Source: Macrococcoides bohemicum
Lineage (GTDB): Bacteria; Bacillota; Bacilli; Staphylococcales; Staphylococcaceae
Strand: one strand, 5' to 3'
Length of the DNA: 64,000 nucleotides
Assembly: GCF_042658685.1 (NCBI RefSeq)
Contig: NZ_JBHSQY010000003.1
The translations under genes and the position numbers were made by a program. Positions 8,080 to 17,177 of this stretch are shown here, piece by piece. A model generated the notes under the pieces. It did no database searches and was not told the DNA's origin. It saw only the letters and a program-made list of their open reading frames with translations. Position 1 is the first letter of the stretch. Each line of letters starts with the position of its first letter.

Positions 8080-8303
8080 CAACTTTCACTCCCAGTTAGT
8101 TTTAATAAGTGTGTCCATGTCGATGGTTTAAATACATCCATCGGAGAATGTAAGATACCATACCCAATCATCATTCCGATAACAAATAAAATCAACATTA
8201 ATAAGATTACGATACTTACCATTAACAGAATGGGTATACGTCTATGTATTACTTCTGTGCCATTAATAACACTTACTTTTTGATTTAAGTTCGGTCGTTT
8301 CAA
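8079..8303 (-). CDS. Small membrane protein, EpuA-like (annotated as RNA polymerase subunit beta in relatives)
   Basis: A 74-residue protein with a basic N-terminus and one membrane segment (about residues 24-48, LLMVSIVILLMLILF) followed by a short outer domain. Related proteins between murA and fabZ carry the misleading name 'DNA-directed RNA polymerase subunit beta'; the family name EpuA/DUF is all that is known to me. The start is taken as TTG at 8303, with GAGGGG 8 nt upstream. The GTG at 8312 is part of that Shine-Dalgarno. It is cotranscribed with fabZ (1-base overlap) and probably murA. Confidence 0.75.
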   Translation of the reverse strand: MKRPNLNQKVSVINGTEVIHRRIPILLMVSIVILLMLILFVIGMMIGYGILHSPMDVFKPSTWTHLLKLTGSES

Positions 8304-8335
8304 ATCAATCACCCCTCAGGTTTGATTGTACATAT

Positions 8336-9619
8336 TTAAGATTTTACAGTAACTTTTTTATCCCCTGTGCGTTCTATTTCCGCACCTAAACTTCTTAATT
8401 TAAGATGGAAATCTACGTAACCTCTATCTAAATGATAAAGTTCAGTGACCTTAGTGTAACCTTCAGCTACAAGTCCTGCCAATATTAAAGCTGCCGCTGA
8501 ACGTAAGTCTGTTGCTTTTACTTCTGCACCTTGTAACTTACTTTCTGAAACACGTGCAATACGTTTATCTACTGTAATCCTTGCATTCATCTTAGCAAAC
8601 TCTGCAACATGCATAAAACGATTTTCAAACACTGTTTCATGCATCGTACTTTCTTTTGGTAAGACAAGCATAAGCGCCATCATCTGAGCCTGCATATCAG
8701 TAGGAAATCCAGGATGTGGTAAAGTCTTCACATGAACTTCCTTTAAAGGTTGTTCAGCGCGTAGTCGAATACCAGTTTCATCAACATCAATTAAACAACC
8801 CGCTTCTTCAAGCTTAGCAATGAGCGCCTGCATATGCTCATAGATGGCACCTTCAACATACACATCACCTTGTGTTAATGCTGCGGCAACTAAAAACGTT
8901 CCGGCAACAATTCTATCCGGTACAATTTCATGTTCGGCACCTTTAAGCGCAGCAACACCATTGATTACGATACGATCAGTACCAGCACCTTGCACATCAG
9001 CACCCATTTTATTTAAATAGTTTGCTAAATCAACGATTTCTGGTTCTCTAGCAACATTATCAATAATTGTCTTTCCTTCAGCGAGTGATGCTGCCATCAT
9101 AATATTTTGAGTTGCGCCAACGCTCGGGAAATCAAAATAGATTTGTGCACCTTTTAATCTACCATTTACACGACCCATTAAATAGCCATTTGTTTGTGTG
9201 ATTTCTGCGCCTAAAGCACGTAATCCTTTTAAATGTTGTTCGATTGGACGAGAACCGATAGCACAACCACCAGGCATCGCTACTTCAGCCTTTCCAAAGC
9301 GTGCTAATAATGGCCCTAACACAAGCACACTTGCACGCATTTTACTAACGTATTCATATGCAGCATGCGTTAAAAGTTCACCACTTGCATCAACTTCAAC
9401 AGTATTAACATTTAATTTTTTATATACTTTCGCATTTAAGCCTTCTAAAACGGCTGAAATAGTATCAACATCAGATAAATCAGGAACATTTGTGAACACA
9501 CTTTTACCCTCAGCAGCAAGAATTGATGCTGTTATAATGGGTAACACTGCATTTTTAGCACCTTCAACTTTAACATGACCCTTTAATTTAGCGCCACCTT
9601 TAACTATAATTGTATCCAT
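8336..9619 (-). CDS. murA: UDP-N-acetylglucosamine 1-carboxyvinyltransferase 1
   Basis: Transfers enolpyruvate from PEP to UDP-GlcNAc, the first committed step of peptidoglycan synthesis; fosfomycin target. The 427-residue product has the repeated inside-out barrel of the family. The catalytic, fosfomycin-binding cysteine is at residue 119 in PGGCAIGSRP. The start at 9619 (MDTIIVKGG) follows GGAGG by 5 nt; the upstream ATG is rejected. A paralogue, murZ, lies at 28976-30235, the usual two-copy arrangement in low-GC Gram-positives. Confidence 0.96.
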   Translation of the reverse strand: MDTIIVKGGAKLKGHVKVEGAKNAVLPIITASILAAEGKSVFTNVPDLSDVDTISAVLEGLNAKVYKKLNVNTVEVDASGELLTHAAYEYVSKMRASVLVLGPLLARFGKAEVAMPGGCAIGSRPIEQHLKGLRALGAEITQTNGYLMGRVNGRLKGAQIYFDFPSVGATQNIMMAASLAEGKTIIDNVAREPEIVDLANYLNKMGADVQGAGTDRIVINGVAALKGAEHEIVPDRIVAGTFLVAAALTQGDVYVEGAIYEHMQALIAKLEEAGCLIDVDETGIRLRAEQPLKEVHVKTLPHPGFPTDMQAQMMALMLVLPKESTMHETVFENRFMHVAEFAKMNARITVDKRIARVSESKLQGAEVKATDLRSAAALILAGLVAEGYTKVTELYHLDRGYVDFHLKLRSLGAEIERTGDKKVTVKS

Positions 9620-9746
9620 CTTAACCTCCAAATTAACATAGCTATACATCTATTCTATACCAAATACCCCACGTGTTGTTAATGAAAACTTCTTAAGCAA
9701 TGAAAATATTATTATTATTTAAATATAATGTATGTTAATTATAGCA

Positions 9747-9968
9747 CTAAAATAAAACCATAATAAGGTTTGTTTGTTTAATTAAATCAATAATAAAGTT
9801 GGTCACTAAATAACTCAACGACATGCTTAAACATATTAACAAAACTTGTATTTCTTTCGTCTTACCTGCTTTAAATAATTGATCAAAACGCAGTGCCTGC
9901 AAACTATTAAAACTCACGGCTGTAATAGCTAAATATAAAAAGACATATGTCAGTGCGTAAATATTCAT
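9747..9968 (-). CDS. ywzB: DUF1146 family membrane protein (YwzB-like)
   Basis: A 73-residue membrane protein with two hydrophobic segments (about residues 3-24 and 44-66) joined by a charged loop containing LRFDQLFK. The family is found between the atp operon and murA in Bacillaceae and Staphylococcaceae; function unknown. The start MNIYALTYV at 9968 is preceded by GAGGGAG. The terminator of the atp operon lies immediately upstream, so it probably has its own promoter or relies on readthrough. Confidence 0.8.
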   Translation of the reverse strand: MNIYALTYVFLYLAITAVSFNSLQALRFDQLFKAGKTKEIQVLLICLSMSLSYLVTNFIIDLIKQTNLIMVLF

Positions 9969-9986
9969 ATTTCTCCCTCTACAAAA

Positions 9987-10012
9987 AAAGTACACAGATA
10001 ACTGTGTACTTT
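9987..10012 (-). terminator. Terminator of the atp operon
   Basis: Perfect 11-bp stem (9987-9997 with 10002-10012), 4-nt loop, then seven Ts on the minus strand. It comes about 175 bp after the atpC stop. Confidence 0.85.
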
Positions 10013-10056
10013 AAATTTCTTAATTAATTGGCATGTTCAAAGCAAACGCTTTGTCG

Positions 10057-10188
10057 ACAGCCTCTCTTGAAACGGCGTAAAAGAAGCAGCCGCTAGTCAA
10101 ACTTCAACAATTCCTTCAAAATCAAAAAGCGATTTTAAAGGAATTGTCTCCAGTTTGTTCGCGTCTTAACGCTTCTTTTACAGCCTCT
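10057..10188. repeat. Long imperfect hairpin flanked by 9-bp direct repeats, possible MITE-like insertion
   Basis: ACAGCCTCT occurs at 10057-10065 and again at 10180-10188, where it overlaps the atpC stop codon. Between the copies is a large hairpin. The outer arms GTAAAAGAAGC (10077-10087) and GCTTCTTTTAC (10171-10181) pair perfectly. CAAACT/AGTTTG (10098-10103, 10152-10157) pair inside them. A 16-bp arm with one mismatch (10108-10123 with 10131-10146) caps the structure. It is non-coding. Whether it is mobile, a structured RNA or an extended terminator region cannot be decided from one copy. Confidence 0.5.
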
Positions 10189-10598
10189 TAGCGATATTTT
10201 GCAACTTCTAATCGGTTCATTGCACGATGTAATGCACGTTCTGCGCGGTGGAAATCAACATGTTCTGCCTTATCTTCTTTCATACGCTCTTCAGCGCGAA
10301 GTAATGAAGCTTTAGCTCTTTCAATATCAATTTCATCAGCTTGCTCAGCTGATTGAACAAGAATCGTAACTTTCTCTGGACGGATTTCAGCAAATCCTTC
10401 CGTTACAGCAATATGATCTTTATCATTAGCAGAACGTGTAACACGTACGGCCCCAATTTTTAGAGGTGCGACTGTAGGAATATGACCAGCCATCACACCC
10501 AATTCACCTGATTCAGTCTGTAATACTACTAACTCTACTTCATGCTCTGAGTAAACTGAACCGTTAGGAGTGACGATATCTAATGCGATTTTATTCAT
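10188..10598 (-). CDS. atpC: ATP synthase F1 epsilon subunit
   Basis: Central-stalk subunit that couples rotation and can inhibit ATP hydrolysis. The 136-residue product has the N-terminal beta-sandwich (VTPNGSVYSEHEVELVV, GELGVMAGH) and a C-terminal helical hairpin rich in Glu, Arg and Ala. It is the last gene of atpIBEFHAGDC, 20 bp after atpD. Its stop codon overlaps one copy of the direct repeat flanking the hairpin element downstream, so the extreme C-terminus could have been altered if that element inserted recently. Confidence 0.96.
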   Translation of the reverse strand: MNKIALDIVTPNGSVYSEHEVELVVLQTESGELGVMAGHIPTVAPLKIGAVRVTRSANDKDHIAVTEGFAEIRPEKVTILVQSAEQADEIDIERAKASLLRAEERMKEDKAEHVDFHRAERALHRAMNRLEVAKYR

Positions 10599-10618
10599 AG
10601 TTCCATCCTCCTAAGAAA

Positions 10619-12034
10619 TTAAACTTCAACACCCATGCCTTTAGCTTGTTCTAACACAGCCTCGATGCCACCAACTAAGCGGAATGCATCTTCAGGGATA
10701 TGGTCATATTTACCATCTAAGATCGCTTTAAAGTCTTGTACTGTTTGTTGAACTGGTACATAAGAACCTTTTTGACCTGTAAATTGTTCAGCTACGTGGA
10801 AGTTTTGAGATAAGAAGAACTGAATACGACGTGCACGGTTTACAGTCTTTTTATCGTCATCAGATAATTCATCCATACCTAAGATAGCGATAATATCTTG
10901 TAACTCACGATATTTTTGTAAAGTTGCCTGAACGCGACGTGCTACTTCATAGTGTTCTTCTCCAACTACTGCTGGTGTTAATGCACGTGATGTAGACGCT
11001 AATGGGTCAACGGCTGGATAAATACCCATCTCCGTTAATTTACGCTCTAAGTTTGTTGTTGCATCTAAGTGAGCGAACGCTGTTGCTGGCGCCGGGTCAG
11101 TATAGTCATCGGCAGGTACGAATACCGCTTGGATAGATGTAACTGAACCAACGTTAGTTGACGTGATACGCTCTTGTAATTGACCCATTTCAGTAGCAAG
11201 TGTTGGTTGGTAACCAACGGCAGAAGGCATACGACCTAAAAGTGCCGAAACCTCTGAACCTGCTTGTGTGAAACGGAAGATGTTGTCGATGAATAAAAGT
11301 ACGTCCTGACCTTGTTCATCACGGAAGTATTCAGCCATTGTTAAACCAGATAATGCGACACGCATACGTGCACCAGGTGGCTCGTTCATTTGTCCGAATA
11401 CCATCGCTGTTTTCTTAATAACGCCTGAGTCACTCATTTCGTGGAATAAGTCATTACCTTCACGTGTTCTTTCACCAACACCTGCGAATACTGAGATACC
11501 ACCGTGCTCTTGTGCGATATTGTTGATTAATTCCTGAATTAATACAGTTTTACCTACACCGGCACCACCGAATAGACCGATCTTACCACCTTTGATGTAT
11601 GGCGCTAATAAATCTACCACTTTGATACCTGTTTCTAAGATTTCAACTTTTGTAGATAATTCTTCAAATTTAGGTGCTAAACGGTGAATTGGATCACGAC
11701 GCACGCTTGCATCTAATGCTTCACCTAAATCGATTTTTTCTCCTAATACGTTAAATACGCGACCTAAAGTTACGTCTCCAACTGGTACTGAGATTGGTGA
11801 TCCAGTATCGACTACCTCTGCTCCACGTTGCACGCCATCAGTAGAACTCATAGCGATTGTACGTACAGCATCGTCACCTAAATGAAGGGCAACTTCTAAC
11901 GCTAACTTCGTTGTTTTGCCTTCTTCACGTTTAATATCTAAAGTTAAGGCATTGTTTAATGCTGGTAATTGACCGTTTTCGAACTTAACGTCGATAACAG
12001 GACCCATAACTTGGATTACGTGACCTACTGCCAT
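10619..12034 (-). CDS. atpD: ATP synthase F1 beta subunit
   Basis: Catalytic subunit of the F-type ATP synthase. The 471-residue length is normal. The P-loop GGAGVGKTV is present, followed by the catalytic glutamate region GVGERTREGNDL, the Walker B stretch QDVLLFIDNIFRF and the DELSD segment (here MDELSDDDKK). It acts as the alpha3-beta3 hexamer with atpA at the membrane surface. It lies between atpG and atpC with 18-20 bp gaps and the SD AGGAGGAAT. Confidence 0.98.
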   Translation of the reverse strand: MAVGHVIQVMGPVIDVKFENGQLPALNNALTLDIKREEGKTTKLALEVALHLGDDAVRTIAMSSTDGVQRGAEVVDTGSPISVPVGDVTLGRVFNVLGEKIDLGEALDASVRRDPIHRLAPKFEELSTKVEILETGIKVVDLLAPYIKGGKIGLFGGAGVGKTVLIQELINNIAQEHGGISVFAGVGERTREGNDLFHEMSDSGVIKKTAMVFGQMNEPPGARMRVALSGLTMAEYFRDEQGQDVLLFIDNIFRFTQAGSEVSALLGRMPSAVGYQPTLATEMGQLQERITSTNVGSVTSIQAVFVPADDYTDPAPATAFAHLDATTNLERKLTEMGIYPAVDPLASTSRALTPAVVGEEHYEVARRVQATLQKYRELQDIIAILGMDELSDDDKKTVNRARRIQFFLSQNFHVAEQFTGQKGSYVPVQQTVQDFKAILDGKYDHIPEDAFRLVGGIEAVLEQAKGMGVEV

Positions 12035-12052
12035 GTTTATTCCTCCTAAGTG

Positions 12053-12919
12053 TTATTCTAATGCGGCTGCTCCACCAACAATTTCAGTAATTTGTTGAGT
12101 GATTGCTGCTTGTCTCGCACGGTTATATTGTAATGATAAATCATCGATTAATTCTTTTGCATTGTCAGTTGCATTTTTCATTGCAGTCATACGTGATGCA
12201 TGTTCACTTGCTTTACCATCTAAAATGGCACCATAGATTAAACTTTCCGCATATTGTGGAAGAATTACTTCTAAAATGGCATCTTGATCAGGTTCAAACT
12301 CATAGTTAGATAATGAAGTCTCACCTGATACTTCTTCTTTAGATATCGGTAAAATTTTGCGCTCCTGAACTTCTTGCTCAAGTACACTGATGAAGTGGCT
12401 AAAATGCATATAAATTTCGTCATATTCCCCAGTTTCAAAACGTGAAACAGCTTTTTGACTGATATCTTTAATTGATTTAAATGATGGTTGCTCAGAAAGC
12501 CCGATAATTTCACCTTCAACGTTATATTCACGTGAGCGTAAGAAATCACGACCAACACGACCAATTACTAAAATACCGTATTCAGCAGGATTGTTATTAT
12601 GACGTTCTTTTATTTTAGCTGTAACGCTTTTTAAAATGTTTGCATTATAAGGTCCAGCAAGACCTTTATCACAAGTAATTACTAAGTAACCTGTCTTCTT
12701 AACAGGACGTGACTGCAACATTGGATGGTTTGAGTCTGAACTGTTACCTCCGATTGCTGTAATTGCTTCCTGCATTTTATTCATATATGGATAAAAGCTT
12801 TTAGCATTTTCTTCAGCACGACGAAGTTTAGAGTTAGAAACCATGTGCATCGCTTTCGTAATTTGACTTGTTTTTTTAGTCGAATTTATGCGGCCTTTTA
12901 TGTCTCTAAGAGAAGCCAT
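12053..12919 (-). CDS. atpG: ATP synthase F1 gamma subunit
   Basis: Rotating central shaft of F1. The 288-residue protein starts MASLRDIKGRINST, with the conserved N-terminal helix. It has the central VITCDKGLAGPYN segment and ends with the long helix containing RMTAMKNATDNA and QITEIVGGAAAL, all family hallmarks. It is the fourth gene from the 3' end of the operon. Confidence 0.97.
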   Translation of the reverse strand: MASLRDIKGRINSTKKTSQITKAMHMVSNSKLRRAEENAKSFYPYMNKMQEAITAIGGNSSDSNHPMLQSRPVKKTGYLVITCDKGLAGPYNANILKSVTAKIKERHNNNPAEYGILVIGRVGRDFLRSREYNVEGEIIGLSEQPSFKSIKDISQKAVSRFETGEYDEIYMHFSHFISVLEQEVQERKILPISKEEVSGETSLSNYEFEPDQDAILEVILPQYAESLIYGAILDGKASEHASRMTAMKNATDNAKELIDDLSLQYNRARQAAITQQITEIVGGAAALE

Positions 12920-12956
12920 TTTGTCACCACCTTCTGATTAATTTCCTTATTAAAGA

Positions 12957-14468
12957 TTATACTTCTGATTTTCTGAAGACTTTCTTGAATGCATTGAATG
13001 CTTCAACAAATGTTTCATCAGCTGGTAAGCCTTTAGTTTCACGGATTTCTTGGTAGATGTGTGGTGCGTTAGAACCAATCCATGATAATAACTCATCTTC
13101 AAAACGTGTAATATCTTCAACAGGAATATCATCTAAGTGACCTTTAGTTAATGCATAAAGAATTGTAACTTGTTTATCAACTGTTAAAGGTTTGTTTTGA
13201 TCTTGTTTTAATACTTCAACCGTACGTTTACCACGCTCTAATTTCGCTTTAGTCTGTGGGTCTAAGTCAGAACCAAATTGTGCGAATGATTCTAATTCAC
13301 GGTAAGATGCTAAGTCAAGACGTAATGTACCCGCTACTTTTTTCATCGCTTTAATTTGTGCAGAACCACCAACACGTGATACTGATAATCCGGCGTTGAT
13401 CGCAGGACGTACACCAGAGAAGAATAAATCTGATTGTAAGAAGATTTGTCCATCTGTAATTGAGATAACGTTCGTTGGTACGTAAGCTGAGATATCCCCT
13501 GCTTGTGTTTCAACGAATGGTAATGCAGTAATAGAACCGCCACCTAAATCATCATTTAATTTAGCCGCACGTTCTAATAGGCGACTGTGTAAGTAGAATA
13601 CATCCCCAGGATAAGCTTCACGACCTGGCGGACGACGTAATAATAATGACAACTCACGGTAAGCTGCTGCTTGTTTTGTTAAATCATCATATACGATTAA
13701 TACGTGTTTACCGTTGAACATGAATTCTTCTGCCATTGCTACACCAGCGTAAGGCGCGATGTATAATAATGGAGCTGGTTGAGATGCTGATGCTGATACT
13801 ACGATTGTATAGTCTAATGCACCGTGTTGACGTAAAGTTTCAACTGCAGTACGTACAGTTGATTCTTTTTGTCCAATTGCTACGTATACACAAATCATAT
13901 CTTCATCTTTTTGGTTAAGAATTGTATCGATTGCAACTGTTGTTTTACCAGTTTGACGGTCACCGATGATTAACTCACGTTGGCCACGTCCGATTGGTAC
14001 TAACGCATCAATCGCTTTGATACCTGTTTGTAATGGCTCATCAACTGATTTACGATCCATAACACCAGTAGCTGGTGACTCGATTGGACGTGTTTTAGTT
14101 GTGTTAAGCGGGCCACGTCCATCAATTGGTTGCCCTAATGGGTTAACAACACGTCCAATTAACTCTTCGCCAACTGGAACTTCCATGATACGACCTGTAC
14201 GTTTAACTTCGTCGCCTTCTTTAATATCTAAGTAAGGGCCTAAGATTACGACACCTACGTTATTTTCTTCTAAATTTTGTGCAAGACCTAATACACCGTT
14301 ACCAAACTCGACTAGTTCCCCAGCCATAACGTTGTTTAAGCCATGAACTAATGCAATACCGTCACCGACCTGGATAACAGTACCTACATCCGTTACGGTC
14401 ATACCAGACTCATAATTTGCAATCTGTGATTTTAGTAACGCACTGATTTCTTCAGCTTTGATGGCCAT
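12957..14468 (-). CDS. atpA: ATP synthase F1 alpha subunit
   Basis: Regulatory nucleotide-binding subunit of F1. The start at 14468 (MAIKAEEIS) has AAGGAGTG 7 nt upstream; the ATG three codons earlier is too close to it. The 503-residue product has the P-loop GDRQTGKTT, the Walker B stretch HVLIVYDDL, the ALPFVETQAGD loop and the arginine finger region in ISVSRVGGSAQ-type sequence (here LSVSRVGGSAQ). Of normal length. Confidence 0.98.
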   Translation of the reverse strand: MAIKAEEISALLKSQIANYESGMTVTDVGTVIQVGDGIALVHGLNNVMAGELVEFGNGVLGLAQNLEENNVGVVILGPYLDIKEGDEVKRTGRIMEVPVGEELIGRVVNPLGQPIDGRGPLNTTKTRPIESPATGVMDRKSVDEPLQTGIKAIDALVPIGRGQRELIIGDRQTGKTTVAIDTILNQKDEDMICVYVAIGQKESTVRTAVETLRQHGALDYTIVVSASASQPAPLLYIAPYAGVAMAEEFMFNGKHVLIVYDDLTKQAAAYRELSLLLRRPPGREAYPGDVFYLHSRLLERAAKLNDDLGGGSITALPFVETQAGDISAYVPTNVISITDGQIFLQSDLFFSGVRPAINAGLSVSRVGGSAQIKAMKKVAGTLRLDLASYRELESFAQFGSDLDPQTKAKLERGKRTVEVLKQDQNKPLTVDKQVTILYALTKGHLDDIPVEDITRFEDELLSWIGSNAPHIYQEIRETKGLPADETFVEAFNAFKKVFRKSEV

Positions 14469-14490
14469 TGATGTCACTCCTTATAAGAAA

Positions 14491-15024
14491 TTATTGTTTT
14501 TGAAACGACTTGCTTAATTGATTTAATTCATTGATAACTGAACCATCATATACTGTCGTTCCGATTGTAGTACGAATACCGCCGATTAAAGATTCATTAA
14601 TAACATTTTCAATTAATAATTTTTTATAGCCTGTTTTTTCGATGAATACTTTTCCTAATTCATCTAACTCTTCAGAAGATAGTGGATATACAGATTCTAC
14701 TTTCATCTTTGCCTGTTGGTTTGCATTGTTATAATATTCAACGAATGCATCTACAATACCAGGAATAAGTCCTAATTGTTTGCGATCAGCCAAGATTTTC
14801 AGTAAATTCATTAATGGTGTATCCACACCTTTGAAAGTTTCTGTAACGAATGATATACGTGCTTCTTTAGATACTTTTGGATCTTCTGCAAAAGACGCAA
14901 ATGTTGAATCATTTACTAATGCCTGCTTTATCTCTAAAAGATCTGAATAAACACTTTGTGATACACCTTGCACCTTTGCAACTTCTAATAAACTCTCTGC
15001 GTATTTATTTAAGACGTTGGCCAT
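14491..15024 (-). CDS. atpH: ATP synthase F1 delta subunit (OSCP)
   Basis: Stator subunit that clamps the b-subunit dimer to the top of F1. The 177 residues begin with the helical N-domain (NVLNKYAESLLEVAK) and end with the family's VDESLIGG-type motif (here NESLIGGIRTTIG) and a short helix. Its ATG overlaps the atpF stop by one base, showing translational coupling. Confidence 0.95.
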   Translation of the reverse strand: MANVLNKYAESLLEVAKVQGVSQSVYSDLLEIKQALVNDSTFASFAEDPKVSKEARISFVTETFKGVDTPLMNLLKILADRKQLGLIPGIVDAFVEYYNNANQQAKMKVESVYPLSSEELDELGKVFIEKTGYKKLLIENVINESLIGGIRTTIGTTVYDGSVINELNQLSKSFQKQ

Positions 15025-15548
15025 TATTTATCGCCTGCCTCTTGAATAAATTGTTGAACAAGTTGTTTTTGATCTTGTTCGTTAATTTCTTTATTGATTA
15101 CTTTTTGTGCAATTAAAACAGATAATTCAGCAACACGATCGTTGATGTCTGCAATAGCACGTTGTTTTTCATTTTCAATTTCAACTTGTGCGTCGCTCAC
15201 GATTTTGTTTGCACGCATATTAGCTTCGTGGATGATTGCTTCTTGTTGTGTTTTAGCTTGTGCTTTTGCATCTTCCATCATGATTGAAACTTCGTTTTGT
15301 GTTTTTGCTAATAAAGCTCTATTTTCTTCAGCGTAATGTTTTGCATCTTCATTTTGTTTTCTAGCGCTATCAAGATCGTTATTAATACCTTCTTGACGTT
15401 CATCCATAATTTTCTTAAGTGGCCCCCAGGCAAACTTACTTAAAAGTAATAATAAAATTATGAACAGTGCTAAAGTATATAATGCTGTGCCCCATTGAAC
15501 ACCTTGAGGCACAGCTTGTGCTGTTTCACCTAATATTAAGAAATTCAA
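15024..15548 (-). CDS. atpF: ATP synthase F0 subunit b
   Basis: Peripheral stalk of the ATP synthase. A membrane helix (about residues 19-39, ALYTLALFIILLLLL) is followed by KFAWGPLKKIMDERQ and a long charged coiled coil. I take the start as TTG at 15548: it has AAAGGAG 8 nt upstream and gives a family-like N-terminus, while the ATG at 15566 has no Shine-Dalgarno and contains that site within its coding sequence. The product is 174 residues and overlaps atpH by one base. Confidence 0.93.
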   Translation of the reverse strand: MNFLILGETAQAVPQGVQWGTALYTLALFIILLLLLSKFAWGPLKKIMDERQEGINNDLDSARKQNEDAKHYAEENRALLAKTQNEVSIMMEDAKAQAKTQQEAIIHEANMRANKIVSDAQVEIENEKQRAIADINDRVAELSVLIAQKVINKEINEQDQKQLVQQFIQEAGDK

Positions 15549-15633
15549 AGTTAACGCTCCTTTCATCGCAGTTATATTGATAAATGAATGGCGAAATCAA
15601 AGTTGACTTCGCCTTAACGAGTTACTTATATGA

Positions 15634-15846
15634 TTATTTGTTCATTACCATGAAAGCGATAACTACCGCGATGATAGGAAGTGCCTCTACTAAACCTACA
15701 CCGATGAACATGATTGTCATTAATGGTCCACGAGATTCTGGTTGACGTGCTACACCTTCAACTGTACGTGCTACGATGTTACTTACTCCTAAACTTGCTC
15801 CTAATGCTGCTAAACCGATTGCGATTGCTGCTGCTAATAAATTCAT
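15634..15846 (-). CDS. atpE: ATP synthase F0 subunit c
   Basis: Proton-carrying ring subunit. The 70 residues form two membrane helices joined by the polar loop ARQPESRG. The ion-binding glutamate is in the second helix (GVGLVEALPII), and the first helix has the Gly-rich IGLAALGASLG motif. The absence of sodium-binding residues in helix 1 suggests proton coupling. SD TAGGAGG precedes the ATG. Confidence 0.97.
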   Translation of the reverse strand: MNLLAAAIAIGLAALGASLGVSNIVARTVEGVARQPESRGPLMTIMFIGVGLVEALPIIAVVIAFMVMNK

Positions 15847-15893
15847 GAATAATTTCCTCCTAAAGAAATATAATAGTTTTTTAATTTTTTATA

Positions 15894-16625
15894 TTAATGG
15901 TCATCTGACACTTTATGTGACATATAAACCATTGATAACATTGTGAAAATAAATGCTTGTACAGCACCTACGAAAATTGAGAAACCTTGCCAAACCATTG
16001 TTGGGATTGCTGCACCTAAAAACCCAGCCGCACCCATTCCTGCACCAGCACCCATTACCGCAAGTAAACCTAGTAAAACTTCACCTGCAAAAATGTTACC
16101 ATAAAGACGCAGACCTAACGTTAATGTAGAAGAAAATTCTTCAATAATCTTGAACGGTACCATAAACCAAACGGGTTGAGCAAAACTTTTTAAGTAATTG
16201 CCACTTCCTCGCATTTTAACACCATAGAAATGCGTAAGTAGTACCATCAATATAGAAAGTGTTAATGTCACTGTTGGATCAGCAGTAGGTGATTTCCACC
16301 ATAATGTATGACCGTTGATGATAGCAAATGGTAACCCTAGCATGTTTGCAATAAATATAAACATTAAAATTGTTACAGCTAGAAAGTGAAAACGTCCACC
16401 TTTGTTCCAAGCCATATTACTGTTGATAATGCCTCTAGCAAAATCGAAAATCCACTCGATAAAATTCTGTTTGCCATGTGGTCTAATACTTAAGTTACGT
16501 GTGCATAAAAGTGCGATAATAAATACAATTACAGCTGTAACTGTCAGCATTAAAACTGATGATAAATCGAACAGTAAATTATGACCTGCAATTTCGAGAT
16601 TATAGAGGGGTGATTCGTGTTCCAT
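15894..16625 (-). CDS. atpB: ATP synthase F0 subunit a
   Basis: Stator channel subunit through which protons reach the c-ring. The 243-residue protein has five or six membrane segments. The essential arginine is in LTLGLRLYGNIFAGE, and the family motif near the end is QAFIFTMLSMVYMS. The N-terminus MEHESPLYN is typical of Firmicutes. SD GAGGTGAAG lies 5 nt before the ATG. Confidence 0.97.
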   Translation of the reverse strand: MEHESPLYNLEIAGHNLLFDLSSVLMLTVTAVIVFIIALLCTRNLSIRPHGKQNFIEWIFDFARGIINSNMAWNKGGRFHFLAVTILMFIFIANMLGLPFAIINGHTLWWKSPTADPTVTLTLSILMVLLTHFYGVKMRGSGNYLKSFAQPVWFMVPFKIIEEFSSTLTLGLRLYGNIFAGEVLLGLLAVMGAGAGMGAAGFLGAAIPTMVWQGFSIFVGAVQAFIFTMLSMVYMSHKVSDDH

Positions 16626-16648
16626 TTCTTCACCTCTTCCTTTATGTA

Positions 16649-17002
16649 TTATTTTTTTAAACTGTTCACACCATGAATGATAATCATTACATAGGTCAAC
16701 ATTAGGCCAAGTGCGATACCTAATATATCAAATATTGCAGGATATCTCACCCAGAAGAGGCATGCCATGACCGCTATTAAAAAGCGAATGCCCATACCAC
16801 TTGTGATGTACAATGCATCACTCTTAATCGCACGCGATAAATTGTGATACCATACAAAAGTACTAATCGCAGACGCAATAGTACCAATAACTAATCCTAA
16901 CACAAAATCATTATGCATGAACATAGCAATTATTAAGAGTATTAAGATTAGGTATATAAAATATTGCAGATATTGCTTAAAAAATGTCTTGAATTCTGAC
17001 AT
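16649..17002 (-). CDS. atpI: ATP synthase subunit I
   Basis: Small membrane protein thought to help assemble the c-ring or aid Mg2+ handling. The 117 residues contain four hydrophobic segments (about 14-30, 33-50, 70-87, 90-110). It is the promoter-proximal gene of the atp operon, 23 bp upstream of atpB, with SD AAGGAG. Sequence conservation in this family is low, so the call rests partly on position. Confidence 0.85.
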   Translation of the reverse strand: MSEFKTFFKQYLQYFIYLILILLIIAMFMHNDFVLGLVIGTIASAISTFVWYHNLSRAIKSDALYITSGMGIRFLIAVMACLFWVRYPAIFDILGIALGLMLTYVMIIIHGVNSLKK

Positions 17003-17061
17003 ATTGGGAACTCCTTAGAAATAGTTTTCACGCGGATGAAAACCGTTTCATTCCACATTTT

Positions 17062-17090
17062 ATGATAATATAGGCAAAATACCGTGTCAA
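17062..17090 (-). promoter_or_regulatory. Likely sigma-A promoter of the atp operon
   Basis: Minus-strand TTGACA (17085-17090), 17-bp spacer and TATCAT (17062-17067), about 60 bp upstream of atpI. No experimental start is known. Confidence 0.5.
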
Positions 17091-17177
17091 TGCTATGTCA
17101 AAACTTTAGAAACATAAATTTCACGGAATGTTCACAAATTAGACAAATAATTATGTTTCGTTTTAAAAATTATTTAA

